Below are positions 1 through 8,781 of a stretch of 54,927 nt of DNA, piece after piece (position 1 is the stretch's first letter; each line of letters opens with the position of its first letter). The stretch is from positions 1-54,927 of the forward strand of contig CAJJAA010000020.1 in NCBI GenBank assembly GCA_905182025.1, read 5' to 3'. The stretch is from an uncultured OM182 clade bacterium (GTDB lineage: Bacteria > Pseudomonadota > Gammaproteobacteria > Pseudomonadales > Azotimanducaceae). The notes beneath the pieces were generated by a model. That model worked only from the letters and a program-made list of their open reading frames with translations, did not search any database and was not told where the DNA came from. The position numbers were made by a program, and so were the translations under genes.

Positions 1-240
1 GTTGTAGTTAACAAGGAATGGCGATGTTGCCTTACCGCAACGCAACCCAGCCCGCATCGCTAGCCGTAATAGACACTCACAGGTTGAGCCTTTACCGTTG
101 GTTCCTGCTACCAGCACAGTCTTTTTAGCCGGTGAAAGTATCCCCATCCTATTTGCAACGGTGGAAACACGCTCTAACCCAAGATCCCAGGCAACGGGAT
201 GGACTTGGGATATTTTTGTCAGCCAATCATTGAGTTCCAT
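1..240 (-). CDS. folC: Bifunctional folylpolyglutamate/dihydrofolate synthase, N-terminal part (cut by window edge)
   Basis: This is the first 80 codons of a Mur-ligase-like ATP-dependent enzyme that adds glutamate to folates. Translation from the ATG at 240 begins MELNDWLTKISQVHP. It contains the ATP-binding P-loop AGTNGKGST near residue 50 and the family's TSP motif (KATSPFL) near residue 70. The rest lies outside the window. It is on the same strand as trpA, 59 bases downstream of it. In many gammaproteobacteria accD lies between the trp genes and folC, but here there is no room for it. The call is secure from the P-loop context and synteny. Confidence 0.9.
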   Translation of the reverse strand, partial: MELNDWLTKISQVHPVAWDLGLERVSTVANRMGILSPAKKTVLVAGTNGKGSTCECLLRLAMRAGLRCGKATSPFLVNYN

Positions 241-299
241 ATATCGTTAACTGCTGTATCAAAATTATCTGAACGTTTAGATTTCGATGGCGTTTCGTC

Positions 300-1115
300 T
301 CAACCTACCGAAACTAAATCCATCGCCGTACGCATCTCACTGATGAGTGCGCCTACTGACTCAACAATAATATCTGGCTTGTCTTTGTTGTCAGCGAAGA
401 TCTGCACAATAGCTGAACCGACCACGGAGCCATCAGCAAACTCAGCAACCCGCGCAGCACTCGCGCCATCTTTAATCCCAAAACCGACAACCATCGGGAT
501 CTTTGTAAATTGCTTGAGATGATTGAAGCGAGTTTCAACTTCATCCATGTTGATCGTGCTTGCACCGGTTGTACCCTTCAGAGAGACATAATAAATGAAG
601 CCGGTACTCTTAGCGCATAGATATGCAGCTCGAGTATCCGTTGTCGTCGGAGCGACCAGATATATCGTATCGATGTCTTGTTTGCGCAAAGCGATTTCGA
701 GTTCAACGCCTTCCTCTGGAGGAACATTCACAAGCAAGCTGGCATCAACTCCCGCGGCCTTCGCCAATTTAGCAAACTCCTCGTAGCCCATTTTTTCAAT
801 AGGATTGATATAACCCATTAACAAAACCGGCGTTGTCTTGTCGTTTTGACGAAAATCCGCGACCATTTGAATAGTGTCTCTCAGAGAAACATTGTGCTCC
901 AGAGCTCGCTCGTGAGCGACTTGGATAACTGCGCCCTCAGCTTCTGGCTCACTAAAAGGCACACCTAGCTCAATAAGATCAGCACCCATTTCGACCATTT
1001 TGTGCATGACTTTAACCGTTACATCAGGCACGGGATCACCGGCAACGACGTAGGGTATTAAGGCTTTTTTATTCTGCGCCTCGAGCTGTTCAAAACAATT
1101 ACTAATCCGACTCAC
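300..1115 (-). CDS. trpA: Tryptophan synthase alpha subunit
   Basis: Cleaves indole-3-glycerol phosphate to indole and glyceraldehyde-3-phosphate; the indole passes to TrpB through the alpha2beta2 tunnel. The 271-residue length is normal. The catalytic Glu is present at residue 49 (DLIELGVPF), and the phosphate-binding end GFGIKDG and GSAIVQ are visible. The start is GTG. It follows trpB by 12 bases, so the two are surely co-transcribed. One oddity: the loop that normally reads FSDP-x-ADG reads FSEPEAEG, so the catalytic Asp60 position carries Glu (codon 936-938). The family call is certain; the effect of the substitution is not known from sequence. Confidence 0.97.
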   Translation of the reverse strand: MSRISNCFEQLEAQNKKALIPYVVAGDPVPDVTVKVMHKMVEMGADLIELGVPFSEPEAEGAVIQVAHERALEHNVSLRDTIQMVADFRQNDKTTPVLLMGYINPIEKMGYEEFAKLAKAAGVDASLLVNVPPEEGVELEIALRKQDIDTIYLVAPTTTDTRAAYLCAKSTGFIYYVSLKGTTGASTINMDEVETRFNHLKQFTKIPMVVGFGIKDGASAARVAEFADGSVVGSAIVQIFADNKDKPDIIVESVGALISEMRTAMDLVSVG

Positions 1116-1127
1116 AACGATTACTCT

Positions 1128-2354
1128 CTATGATATTGAGATGCCGTCAATTTTAGCCATAGTAGGAATATCTTTATCCCCACGTCCAGATAAATTTATG
1201 ACGACAATTTCATCTTTACCCATCTTACTTGCTAGCTCCGCACCGTATGAGAGTGCATGCGCTGTCTCGAGAGCAGGTAGGATACCTTCTAGTAGGTTTA
1301 GCTGGCGAAAAGCATGAAGCGCTTGTTCATCAGTAACCGAAACGTATTCTGCCCGCTTTATATCTTTCAACCAAGAGTGCTCTGGCCCGACACCTGGATA
1401 GTCGAGACCTGCAGAAATTGAATGAGTCGGCAAAATCTGACCATTTTCATCCTGCATTAGATAGGTTTTGTTGCCGTGTAAGACACCCACCTGACCCTTG
1501 CTGAGAGGTGCAGCATGCATCCCCGTCTCAATCCCCTTACCCGCTGGCTCAACGCCTATCAAACGAACCTCCTCATCTTGTAGGAAAGGATGAAATATGC
1601 CCATGGCGTTGGAGCCACCGCCAACGCAAGCAACAATGGCATCGGGCAGTTGATTATAATCTGCAAGGCACTGCTTCTTAGTTTCTTTACCAATGACAGA
1701 TTGGAAGTCACGCACTATCATCGGATAAGGGTGAGGCCCCGCGACTGTACCTATGATGTAGTAGGTATCATCAACATTGGCAACCCAATCGCGCATCGCT
1801 TCACTGAGCGCATCCTTTAGTGTCCTCGAACCGGTGGTAACCGGTACAACTTCTGCACCAAGCAATTTCATGCGATAAACGTTAAGGCTTTGTCTTGCGA
1901 TATCATCACTACCCATATAAACCCGGCACTTGAGGCCAAAGCGAGCAGCCACCGTTGCACTCGCTACGCCGTGCTGCCCTGCCCCAGTTTCTGCAATAAC
2001 CCTGGGTTTACCCATATACTTAGCCAATAAAGCCTGACCGATACAATTATTAATCTTGTGAGCGCCGGTGTGGTTCAGATCTTCTCTTTTTAACAGAATA
2101 CGCGCTCCGCCCATTTCTCGAGTTAACCGTTCTGCAAAGTACAGTGGTGACTCTCTACCGACATAGTTCCGCAAATCGCGCTCTATTTCAGCGACAAAGT
2201 CTGGATCAGACTTAAGCCGGCTATAGGAATCTCTAAGTTCGTCGAGCGCTGCAATCAGCACCTCAGAAACATATCGACCGCCATAAATGCCATAGCGACC
2301 GTCCACAGTAGGCATTGTACTAACCTCTGTGTTGTCTCCAATTGGCTTACCCAT
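1128..2354 (-). CDS. trpB: Tryptophan synthase beta subunit
   Basis: PLP enzyme that condenses indole with serine to make tryptophan. The PLP lysine sits in HTGAHKINN, the glycine-rich phosphate-binding loop GGGSNAMG is present, and the C-terminal end has the SGRGDKD motif. The protein is 408 residues, the usual length with a short N-terminal extension before PTVDGRYG. An AGAGGT ribosome-binding site lies a few bases upstream of the ATG at 2354, which supports that start over the internal ATG. It lies between trpF (44-base gap) and trpA (12-base gap), forming trpFBA. Confidence 0.98.
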   Translation of the reverse strand: MGKPIGDNTEVSTMPTVDGRYGIYGGRYVSEVLIAALDELRDSYSRLKSDPDFVAEIERDLRNYVGRESPLYFAERLTREMGGARILLKREDLNHTGAHKINNCIGQALLAKYMGKPRVIAETGAGQHGVASATVAARFGLKCRVYMGSDDIARQSLNVYRMKLLGAEVVPVTTGSRTLKDALSEAMRDWVANVDDTYYIIGTVAGPHPYPMIVRDFQSVIGKETKKQCLADYNQLPDAIVACVGGGSNAMGIFHPFLQDEEVRLIGVEPAGKGIETGMHAAPLSKGQVGVLHGNKTYLMQDENGQILPTHSISAGLDYPGVGPEHSWLKDIKRAEYVSVTDEQALHAFRQLNLLEGILPALETAHALSYGAELASKMGKDEIVVINLSGRGDKDIPTMAKIDGISIS

Positions 2355-2398
2355 AAGTACCTCTATTAAAGTTTCTTAATTGCAAAAACGTTTATTTA

Positions 2399-3040
2399 TC
2401 AGACGCCGTTTTGGTCAAGCAGTCTGTCCGCATTCCGAACAGCAACCATAAAGTCGCGTATTTTTTTCGGGTCTTTTACACCCTTCGATACCTCTACACC
2501 ACTACTGACGTCAACGGCGAAGGGTTTAACTTGGGAAATCGCTGTCGCGACATTTTCAGGCGTTAAACCGCCCGCAAGAATCAACGGCTGATCAATTTTT
2601 AAAAGGTTACTCCAATCGAGAGTCTTGCCTGTACCGCCAAACAAAACCTCATCATGCGCATCAACAAGTATCCCATGACTGTTGGGAAACTTTTTTATCT
2701 CCTCGTCAAGGGACATAGCGGGGCTTAGCCTTACGACCTTGATAAAAGGCAGGCCAAACTGCGCACAATAATCGTCACTCTCATCGCCGTGAAACTGTAG
2801 TAGATCGAATTTTGCTTTTGCGGCTAACGCCTCAACCTTCGATGCATCAGCATTTACAAACAGACCTACTTTGCTAATGAACGGAGGGACACTTTTTGAC
2901 AGTTCGGACAATTGACCTTCTGGCACGAACCGCGGGCTTGCGGGGAACATATTGAAGCCGAGCGCGTCTGCGCCCGATGTCACAGCATTGACGATGTCGT
3001 CGATGGTCGTTAAACCACAAATTTTTACGCGAGTGCGCAT
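2399..3040 (-). CDS. trpF: Phosphoribosylanthranilate isomerase
   Basis: Catalyses the Amadori rearrangement of N-(5-phosphoribosyl)anthranilate in tryptophan synthesis. The 213-residue TIM barrel starts RVKICGLTT, with the catalytic Cys at residue 8. It has the general acid Asp in GILVDAHD and the phosphate-binding LAGGLTPEN and DVSSGVE motifs. It lies 94 bases after truA. That gap contains a candidate extended -10 promoter, so trpFBA may have its own transcription start. No leader peptide with tandem Trp codons is visible upstream, so classical attenuation is unlikely here. Confidence 0.97.
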   Translation of the reverse strand: MRTRVKICGLTTIDDIVNAVTSGADALGFNMFPASPRFVPEGQLSELSKSVPPFISKVGLFVNADASKVEALAAKAKFDLLQFHGDESDDYCAQFGLPFIKVVRLSPAMSLDEEIKKFPNSHGILVDAHDEVLFGGTGKTLDWSNLLKIDQPLILAGGLTPENVATAISQVKPFAVDVSSGVEVSKGVKDPKKIRDFMVAVRNADRLLDQNGV

Positions 3041-3084
3041 GCCTGCCTATACCTGAAATAAATACAGCAAAAATGAAGGGCGGA

Positions 3085-3093
3085 ATTGTAACA
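3085..3093 (-). promoter_or_regulatory. Candidate extended -10 promoter for trpFBA
   Basis: On the minus strand the truA-trpF gap contains TGTTACAAT, an extended -10 (TGn plus TACAAT, 5 of 6 to consensus), about 45 bases upstream of the trpF ATG. There is no good -35 at the expected spacing, which is compatible with an extended -10 promoter. This is pattern matching only. Confidence 0.35.
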
Positions 3094-3134
3094 GAACTTA
3101 CGTCGATTTTACCTTCTCGGACCAGCGTTTACGC

Positions 3135-3932
3135 CTACAGAAGCGAAAAGAAATGCGGTAACGCGCAACCCTGTGGTATCTGTTGATGGTTTGGGTAAAC
3201 CACATCGACGAGGTAAAGACCATGCGGCTGCGCTGTAGCGCTACCACAATTGCGGTCCTTTAGATCCAGCAACTCCGGCATCCATTCCTCTGACTTTGTC
3301 CCAGCCCCAATATCCATTAAGACACCCACAATATTTCTCACCATATGATGCAGAAAGGCGTTTGCTTGAATATCAACGAGAATCAGATCGCCTCGGCGTT
3401 CAACCGCTATATGATGAATATTTCTCATCGGCGTGTTTGCTTGGCAGTGAGCGGCACGAAAAGACGTAAAATCATGCTCGCCCAATAAATACTGTCCTGA
3501 CTGATGCATTCTCGAGACATCAAGGCTTCGGTGCTCACGAGTATAATATTCAGAATGTAGACCGGAACGAAGTCTCTGATTGAGAATTAGATAGTAATAT
3601 CGCCGGGCAACAGCGGAATGGCGCGCGTCAAAATCCGCCGGAACTTCACTAGACCAATCAATCGATATTTGGTCAGGGAGATGCGCGTTGACGCCTTGTG
3701 TCCAAGCCTTGGTTGAGCGGGTCGATTGCGTTTCGAAGTGAACAACTTGTTTCGTAGCATGCACACCGGCGTCTGTTCGACCTGCGCAGGTTACCTGCAC
3801 AGGATGGTCTGCAACAACGCTTAACGCCTTCTCGACAGCCATTTGAACTGTAGCAATTGACGTGTTTTGGAACTGCCAGCCATGGAAGTCAGTACCACGG
3901 TAGCTAACCCCTAATGCGATTTTCTGACTCAA
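3135..3932 (-). CDS. truA: tRNA pseudouridine(38-40) synthase
   Basis: Converts uridines 38-40 of the tRNA anticodon arm to pseudouridine. The catalytic Asp is at residue 54 in CAGRTDAGVHA. The family motifs RRYYYLI and FLHHMVRNIVG are present. The 265-residue length is normal. The only sensible start is TTG at 3932, since no ATG or GTG is nearby, and it lies 14 bases after the fimV stop. It is part of the conserved asd-fimV-truA-trpF order of gammaproteobacteria. Confidence 0.97.
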   Translation of the reverse strand: MSQKIALGVSYRGTDFHGWQFQNTSIATVQMAVEKALSVVADHPVQVTCAGRTDAGVHATKQVVHFETQSTRSTKAWTQGVNAHLPDQISIDWSSEVPADFDARHSAVARRYYYLILNQRLRSGLHSEYYTREHRSLDVSRMHQSGQYLLGEHDFTSFRAAHCQANTPMRNIHHIAVERRGDLILVDIQANAFLHHMVRNIVGVLMDIGAGTKSEEWMPELLDLKDRNCGSATAQPHGLYLVDVVYPNHQQIPQGCALPHFFSLL

Positions 3933-3946
3933 AGCGATCTCAATGA

Positions 3947-6463
3947 CTAACTAATTTTTTCAAGCAATTCGTTAGCTTCAAGAATTTCCGCTTCAGTACC
4001 TACTTTAAGTACTTCCTCAAGCAATCCGCGGGCTCCATTACTGTCGCCCATATCGATATAAGCTCGAGCAAGATCGAGTTTATTATCATCAGCATCAAGA
4101 TCGAGACTAAAAGCACCATCATCGTCGAGTTCTATCTCACTATCCAAGTCTACATCCAGCTCTTCATCATCGAGATTCAAACTGATCGCACCATCGTCAT
4201 CTAGCTCGAGGCTAAGCTCATCATCGTCATCAAGATCAAGGCTGATCGCGCCGTCATCATCTAGCTCTAGGCTAAACTCATCATCGTCATCAAGATCAAG
4301 GCTGATCGCGCCGTCATCATCTAGATCGAGGCTAAGCTCATCATCGTCATCAAGATCGGGGCTGAATTCATCGGCGTCCGAAAGATCTTCGCTTAAATCC
4401 AGAACCAACCCGTCATCATCAAGATCTAACTTTTCTGTTAGATCTTGAAAATCATCATCGCCTTCGCCATCAACCAGTGACTTTTCAAGCTCAATCGCAC
4501 CCTCGTCCGACGTACTGTCGCTATTGAGATCGAGATCAAGATCGAGGTCTAATTCATCTTCATCGCCGTCAAGTTCAAGGTCCAGCTCAAGATCAAACTC
4601 ATCTTCTTCTATCGACAATGAATCGTCTTCTGTTTCCGAACCTAGGTCATCAAGATCAAACGACACTTCTTCATCGACATCTATGTCAATTGACTCATCG
4701 GTTGGATCCGTAATATTGGCCGTCGCATCCATTGATATTCCTAAGTCTTCAACAGCACCGGGTATCTTCTGTTGCAGCGCTTCAGCTTCGGCAATCGCAT
4801 CGCTGTCGCCTAATAGCTTCAACTGCTCAAATTGTAAGTTAAAGGCAACGCTATCCTCAGTCTGTACAAATACTTCTAGCAACTTCAGTTGAATGTCTGT
4901 TCGATTGGGTTCTGACTCAATTGCGTTGTGTAAGAAAGTTATCGCTTGCGGAAATCGACCATAGGCGATGTATATTTCAACTTCACCAATGACATCCGTT
5001 GTCTCAGGTGCAATATCTTCTTCATCTTCCTCAATACGGGTTTCAGTTTCCTCAGTATCCTGCAGCTCTGTATCTTGTTCGACAGCATCCACTGCCTCTT
5101 CTTCGAAGTCATCTTCAGTGTTTTCTTGCGTTCGCCTCTTTCTCACCATTAACAGGACTGCAACGACGACAATAACCAAAATCAACATGATCACGCCAAG
5201 GAACAAGGGGCTGGTAAAGAACGAGCCGCTGTTCTGTGCCACTTGTTGTTTAGGTTGTACAGCGTCTGCATTCGCCTGCATCTTTTGAACTTCTGCGCGT
5301 AAAGCCGTCAGTTGATCATCCTTCAACTTCAAGATTTCAGTGAGTGTATCAAGTTGACCCTGGAGATCTTCCATGCGGACATTAAGTTCCGAATTTGCCC
5401 TTCTCGCCCTATCGAGATCTTCTTCAGCAACATCCAAATCAGATTGAAGTGCTTGGTTCGCGGCAGCAGATCCATCACCCGCTGTTTCACCACTTGAATT
5501 ATTTGTGGCAAGTAATTTCAGCTCACCGTCGTTCGAGTTCGCTCCATCAGTTGCTCTACCTGACTGTCGTTTTGATCCATCCAGCTGCGCTAAAGCATCG
5601 TTTCGATAAGTAACAAATTCTTCATTCTGAACGCGCACTTCAGCCACTGCAGCCGCAATGCTGTGCGCTCGAATCTGTTCTGCATCCGGGATCCGCAAAA
5701 CATGTCCCGCTTTGAGAAGATTTATGTTGTTGTTGATGAACGCATCAGGATTTGCATCTTTTAGCGCCAACATTGTTTGCTGGACTGTCACGGAGGGGTT
5801 TGGGCGTACTTTGAGCGCGATTTTCCAAAGGGTGTCGCCTAGTCCAGTAACACCATACTCTTGAGAGTTAATTTGGCCTTCTGATGCAGCTCGGCCGGCC
5901 GAATCTGCTTGGCTTTCGACTGGCTTTTTAGGTGGGACTTGAGATCTCTGCACAATCGCGTTCTGGCTATCATTGGACCTAGCATCCGGCGCTGGCCGTC
6001 GCTCGGCGGCAACTTGTCGCTCTTGGACGCGTGTTTCAGCTATAGGCTCAGCTATCCCATCACCGAAAACCGGCGGGTCAAGCAAAACGGTGTATTCCCT
6101 TAATATGCGGCCATTTGGCCATAGTACTTCAACTAAGAAGTTTAGAAATGGTTCGACAATGGGCTTGCTACTCGTCACCACGACAAATAGCTTTCCATCG
6201 TCCTTGCGAAGAACCTTAAAGCGAAGATCAACCAAGATATAGCCGCGTTCGACGCCTATTCGGTCAAAATCTTTTTGAGAAGCCAAGTTTGGCAGAATTT
6301 CTTCTATCTCAAGACCACGGACATTGGTCAGTTCTATCTCTGCTTGGAATCGCTGATTGAGCGCAGATTCAAGTTCAAGCTCGCCCAGACCGAGGCTGTA
6401 ACCGCTCGACGCAAACAGGACTGCAGCACAAGTTACGAAGATCAGTGTGACCCGTTGTATCAT
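3947..6463 (-). CDS. fimV: FimV-family polar hub / pilus assembly protein with acidic repeats
   Basis: Inner-membrane peptidoglycan-binding protein. In Pseudomonas and Vibrio, FimV organises type IV pilus assembly and the cell pole. Visible order: signal peptide (about 1-25), FimV N-terminal domain (LGLGELELESALNQ), a LysM domain (about 205-260, GDTLWKIAL) and a predicted coiled coil (about 345-400). Then comes one membrane helix (about 416-439) followed by KRR, a cytoplasmic stretch of about 350 residues very rich in Asp/Glu/Leu, and the conserved C-terminal FimV motif (LDLARAYIDMGD). An AGAGG ribosome-binding site precedes the ATG. Residues about 700-754 are a 20-residue tandem repeat (see 4201-4361). 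The asd-fimV-truA synteny supports the name. Confidence 0.93.
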   Translation of the reverse strand: MIQRVTLIFVTCAAVLFASSGYSLGLGELELESALNQRFQAEIELTNVRGLEIEEILPNLASQKDFDRIGVERGYILVDLRFKVLRKDDGKLFVVVTSSKPIVEPFLNFLVEVLWPNGRILREYTVLLDPPVFGDGIAEPIAETRVQERQVAAERRPAPDARSNDSQNAIVQRSQVPPKKPVESQADSAGRAASEGQINSQEYGVTGLGDTLWKIALKVRPNPSVTVQQTMLALKDANPDAFINNNINLLKAGHVLRIPDAEQIRAHSIAAAVAEVRVQNEEFVTYRNDALAQLDGSKRQSGRATDGANSNDGELKLLATNNSSGETAGDGSAAANQALQSDLDVAEEDLDRARRANSELNVRMEDLQGQLDTLTEILKLKDDQLTALRAEVQKMQANADAVQPKQQVAQNSGSFFTSPLFLGVIMLILVIVVVAVLLMVRKRRTQENTEDDFEEEAVDAVEQDTELQDTEETETRIEEDEEDIAPETTDVIGEVEIYIAYGRFPQAITFLHNAIESEPNRTDIQLKLLEVFVQTEDSVAFNLQFEQLKLLGDSDAIAEAEALQQKIPGAVEDLGISMDATANITDPTDESIDIDVDEEVSFDLDDLGSETEDDSLSIEEDEFDLELDLELDGDEDELDLDLDLDLNSDSTSDEGAIELEKSLVDGEGDDDFQDLTEKLDLDDDGLVLDLSEDLSDADEFSPDLDDDDELSLDLDDDGAISLDLDDDDEFSLELDDDGAISLDLDDDDELSLELDDDGAISLNLDDEELDVDLDSEIELDDDGAFSLDLDADDNKLDLARAYIDMGDSNGARGLLEEVLKVGTEAEILEANELLEKIS
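4201..4361. repeat. 60-bp tandem repeat (about 2.7 units) inside fimV
   Basis: Units 4201-4260 and 4261-4320 differ at only three positions. A third, partial unit runs from 4321 to about 4361 before diverging. A more degenerate copy seems to precede it (about 4141-4200). The period is a multiple of three, so each unit adds 20 residues of the pattern LDDDxAISLDLDDDDELSLE in the cytoplasmic acidic region of FimV. Near-identity of the units suggests recent duplication or ongoing homogenisation. Confidence 0.9.
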
Positions 6464-6586
6464 AATTAAACCTCTTCACCCCTAAAGAGGGCTGATCTCA
6501 TTCATTGCAGGCATCCACTAACCGGAACAAAAGGCCAGTGAATTAACCTAGAAATGATCTCTAATAGTTGCTTTAAGTATCGCTTA

Positions 6587-7603
6587 TTACAGACGTTTTA
6601 TCAAAACTTCGGCGATTTGTATACTGTTTAGAGCCGCCCCTTTTCTAACATTGTCAGATACAACCCATAGGTCCAAGCCATTTTCAGTAGATATATCCTG
6701 ACGTACCCTTCCAACAAACACGGGGTCTGAACTCGCCGCTTCTGGAACGGCTGTTGGGTAACCGCCACTTTCATGTTCGTCGATCAGTTTAACGCCCGCT
6801 GCGTTTTTCAGCAGATTAATAGCTTCCTCGGCCGTAATCGGTGACTTAGTCTCGACATGAACAGCTTCTGAATGACCATAAAACACCGGCACTCGAACGC
6901 AGGTCGGGTTCACCTTGATGGTCTCATCTTCAAAGATCTTCTGAGTCTCCCAGACCATTTTCATCTCTTCGTTCGTGTAGCCGTTGTCTTCGAAATTTCC
7001 GATGTGCGGTATAGCATTGAATGCAATCTGCTTGGAGAACACACTCGGCTCATGGGTTTGACCGTTCAATAATCGCGCAGTCTGACCCGCTAACTCCTCA
7101 ACCCCGGACTTACCGGCGCCCGATACAGCTTGATAGGTCGCAACATTGATCCGCTTAATGCCGACAGCGTCATGAATTGGTTTTAGCGCAACGAGCATCT
7201 GAATTGTCGAGCAATTAGGGTTGGCAATAATGTTTCGCGCCTTGTAGTCATCAATTCGATGCCCATTCACCTCTGGAATAACCAAAGGGATGTCAGCATC
7301 GCGACGAAAGTGTGATGTGTTGTCTATAACCACACAGCCTTGCGATGCAGCAATAGGCGCGTACTTTGCAGAGACCGAACCCCCCGCTGAGAAAAGCGCA
7401 ATGTGCGTATCGGAAAAATCAAACGAATCGAGGTTTTCAACCATAATCGTCTTGCCTTTGAAGGGCAATCGAGTACCCGCCGATCGCTCACTTGCTAGCA
7501 GGGATAACTTCCCGACTGGAAAATTTCGCTCCGCCAATAACTCGAGCATAACTTCGCCCACGGCACCGGTAACACCGGCAATTGCAACATTAAAACTGTC
7601 CAA
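6587..7603 (-). CDS. asd: Aspartate-semialdehyde dehydrogenase
   Basis: Reduces aspartyl-phosphate to aspartate semialdehyde, the branch point to lysine/diaminopimelate, threonine and methionine. The NADP-binding motif GVTGAVGEV is at residues 10-18. The catalytic Cys131 sits in NPNCSTIQM, and the C-terminal VSDNVRKGAALN signature is present. The 338-residue length is typical. The start is TTG at 7603 with GGAG eight bases upstream. It heads the asd-fimV-truA-trp block; leuB, which often precedes asd in relatives, is absent here. Confidence 0.97.
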   Translation of the reverse strand: MDSFNVAIAGVTGAVGEVMLELLAERNFPVGKLSLLASERSAGTRLPFKGKTIMVENLDSFDFSDTHIALFSAGGSVSAKYAPIAASQGCVVIDNTSHFRRDADIPLVIPEVNGHRIDDYKARNIIANPNCSTIQMLVALKPIHDAVGIKRINVATYQAVSGAGKSGVEELAGQTARLLNGQTHEPSVFSKQIAFNAIPHIGNFEDNGYTNEEMKMVWETQKIFEDETIKVNPTCVRVPVFYGHSEAVHVETKSPITAEEAINLLKNAAGVKLIDEHESGGYPTAVPEAASSDPVFVGRVRQDISTENGLDLWVVSDNVRKGAALNSIQIAEVLIKRL

Positions 7604-7806
7604 GTTAGTACTCCAAAAACGGTAAAAAAAGACTTACGATGTAAACGAGAAAGGTTTCTTTGAGCGATTCTTCGCTCTCGTGAGTTGACAAAACCTGCTG
7701 CAAAACTTAATTAGCTTGAACCAAGGCCCCAGCAAACAATTAATGCTATGATCTTTTCTCACATAACTCCAATTCATATTACTTATAGATTCGATAAAAT
7801 TCTGGA

Positions 7807-8688
7807 ATGATAGATATAGATGGCATTAAGGCGTTCTCAACAGTCGCCGATACGAAATCCTTCTCTCTTGCGGCGCACAGGCTACATTTAACTCAACCCG
7901 CTGTCAGTAAGCGAATTGCCTTACTTGAGAGCCAAATGGGTGTTCGTCTGTTCGATCGAATTGGTCGTACAGTGAATCTCACCGAAGCAGGTCGAGAATT
8001 GGAGCAAAGAGCTCGAGATATTCTCCTCAGCATCGAAGACACACAACGGGTCATTAGTAACCTTGCCGGTAATATCGGCGGCAGCCTCTCTCTTGCGACA
8101 AGCCATCATATTGGTCTTTGGCATCTACCGCAGATACTGAGAACATACTCCCAACGCTTTCCGGACGTTGCACTTGACCTACACTTCATGGATTCCGAGG
8201 TCGCACATGAGCAAATTGTTCAAGGTAACCTTGAGTTAGGCATTATTACCTTAGCTCCGACGCCCCATGAAAGACTCGCGTCCGTACCCATCTGGCGTGA
8301 TGAATTAGCCTTTGTCTGTTCTAAAGATCACCAACTCGCTCAACATGACCGCCTGTTTATAGAACAACTGCCTGATTATCCTGCCATCTTGCCGGATATG
8401 AGCACCTTCACGGGTCGCATCGTCAAAGAGCTGTTTACAGACCGAGGTCTTAGACTGAATGTCACCATGTCTACAAACTATCTTGAAACGATCAAGATGT
8501 TGATATCCGTTGGCTTAGGCTGGAGCGTACTGCCGTTATCTATGGTCGATGAAGGCATCCATGTCATTAAAGTCCCAAATGTTAAGCTCGAAAGACAGCT
8601 TGGTGTCATCCACCACGTGCAAAGAACGCTATCGAATGCAGGTAGCGCTTTTCTTGAACTACTGCAGGAACTAGAACAGAAGCCTTAA
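7807..8688 (+). CDS. LysR-family transcriptional regulator
   Basis: A 293-residue LysR-type regulator with an N-terminal winged helix-turn-helix (about 5-64, SLAAHRLHLTQPAVSKRIALLE) followed by a periplasmic-binding-protein-like effector domain. It is transcribed divergently from asd across a 203-base gap. In Pseudomonas-type genomes a LysR gene divergent from leuC heads the leuCDB-asd-fimV-truA cluster. I infer that this may be the same regulator left next to asd after leuCD moved (leuCD is at 41.4-43.4 kb). The effector ligand cannot be read from the sequence. Confidence 0.9.
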   Translation: MIDIDGIKAFSTVADTKSFSLAAHRLHLTQPAVSKRIALLESQMGVRLFDRIGRTVNLTEAGRELEQRARDILLSIEDTQRVISNLAGNIGGSLSLATSHHIGLWHLPQILRTYSQRFPDVALDLHFMDSEVAHEQIVQGNLELGIITLAPTPHERLASVPIWRDELAFVCSKDHQLAQHDRLFIEQLPDYPAILPDMSTFTGRIVKELFTDRGLRLNVTMSTNYLETIKMLISVGLGWSVLPLSMVDEGIHVIKVPNVKLERQLGVIHHVQRTLSNAGSAFLELLQELEQKP

Positions 8689-8781
8689 GTTAAGCGCCAG
8701 TAGCATTTGATACGCTTTGGCGAGGTGCTATTCAGGCCGCACTCACCTACCCTATAAACGCCCCTCCATTTCAAGCGCCTA

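Noticed and set aside
2990..3134. Trp leader peptide / attenuator before trpF
   Set aside because: No short open frame with tandem Trp codons and no competing hairpins found in the truA-trpF gap.
4141..4361. Possible CRISPR array
   Set aside because: The units are directly adjacent with no spacers, are in frame with fimV, and encode protein repeats.
4524..5288. Ser/Arg-rich open frames opposite fimV
   Set aside because: They result from the complement of the Asp/Glu codons in the acidic region; no start signals or family resemblance.
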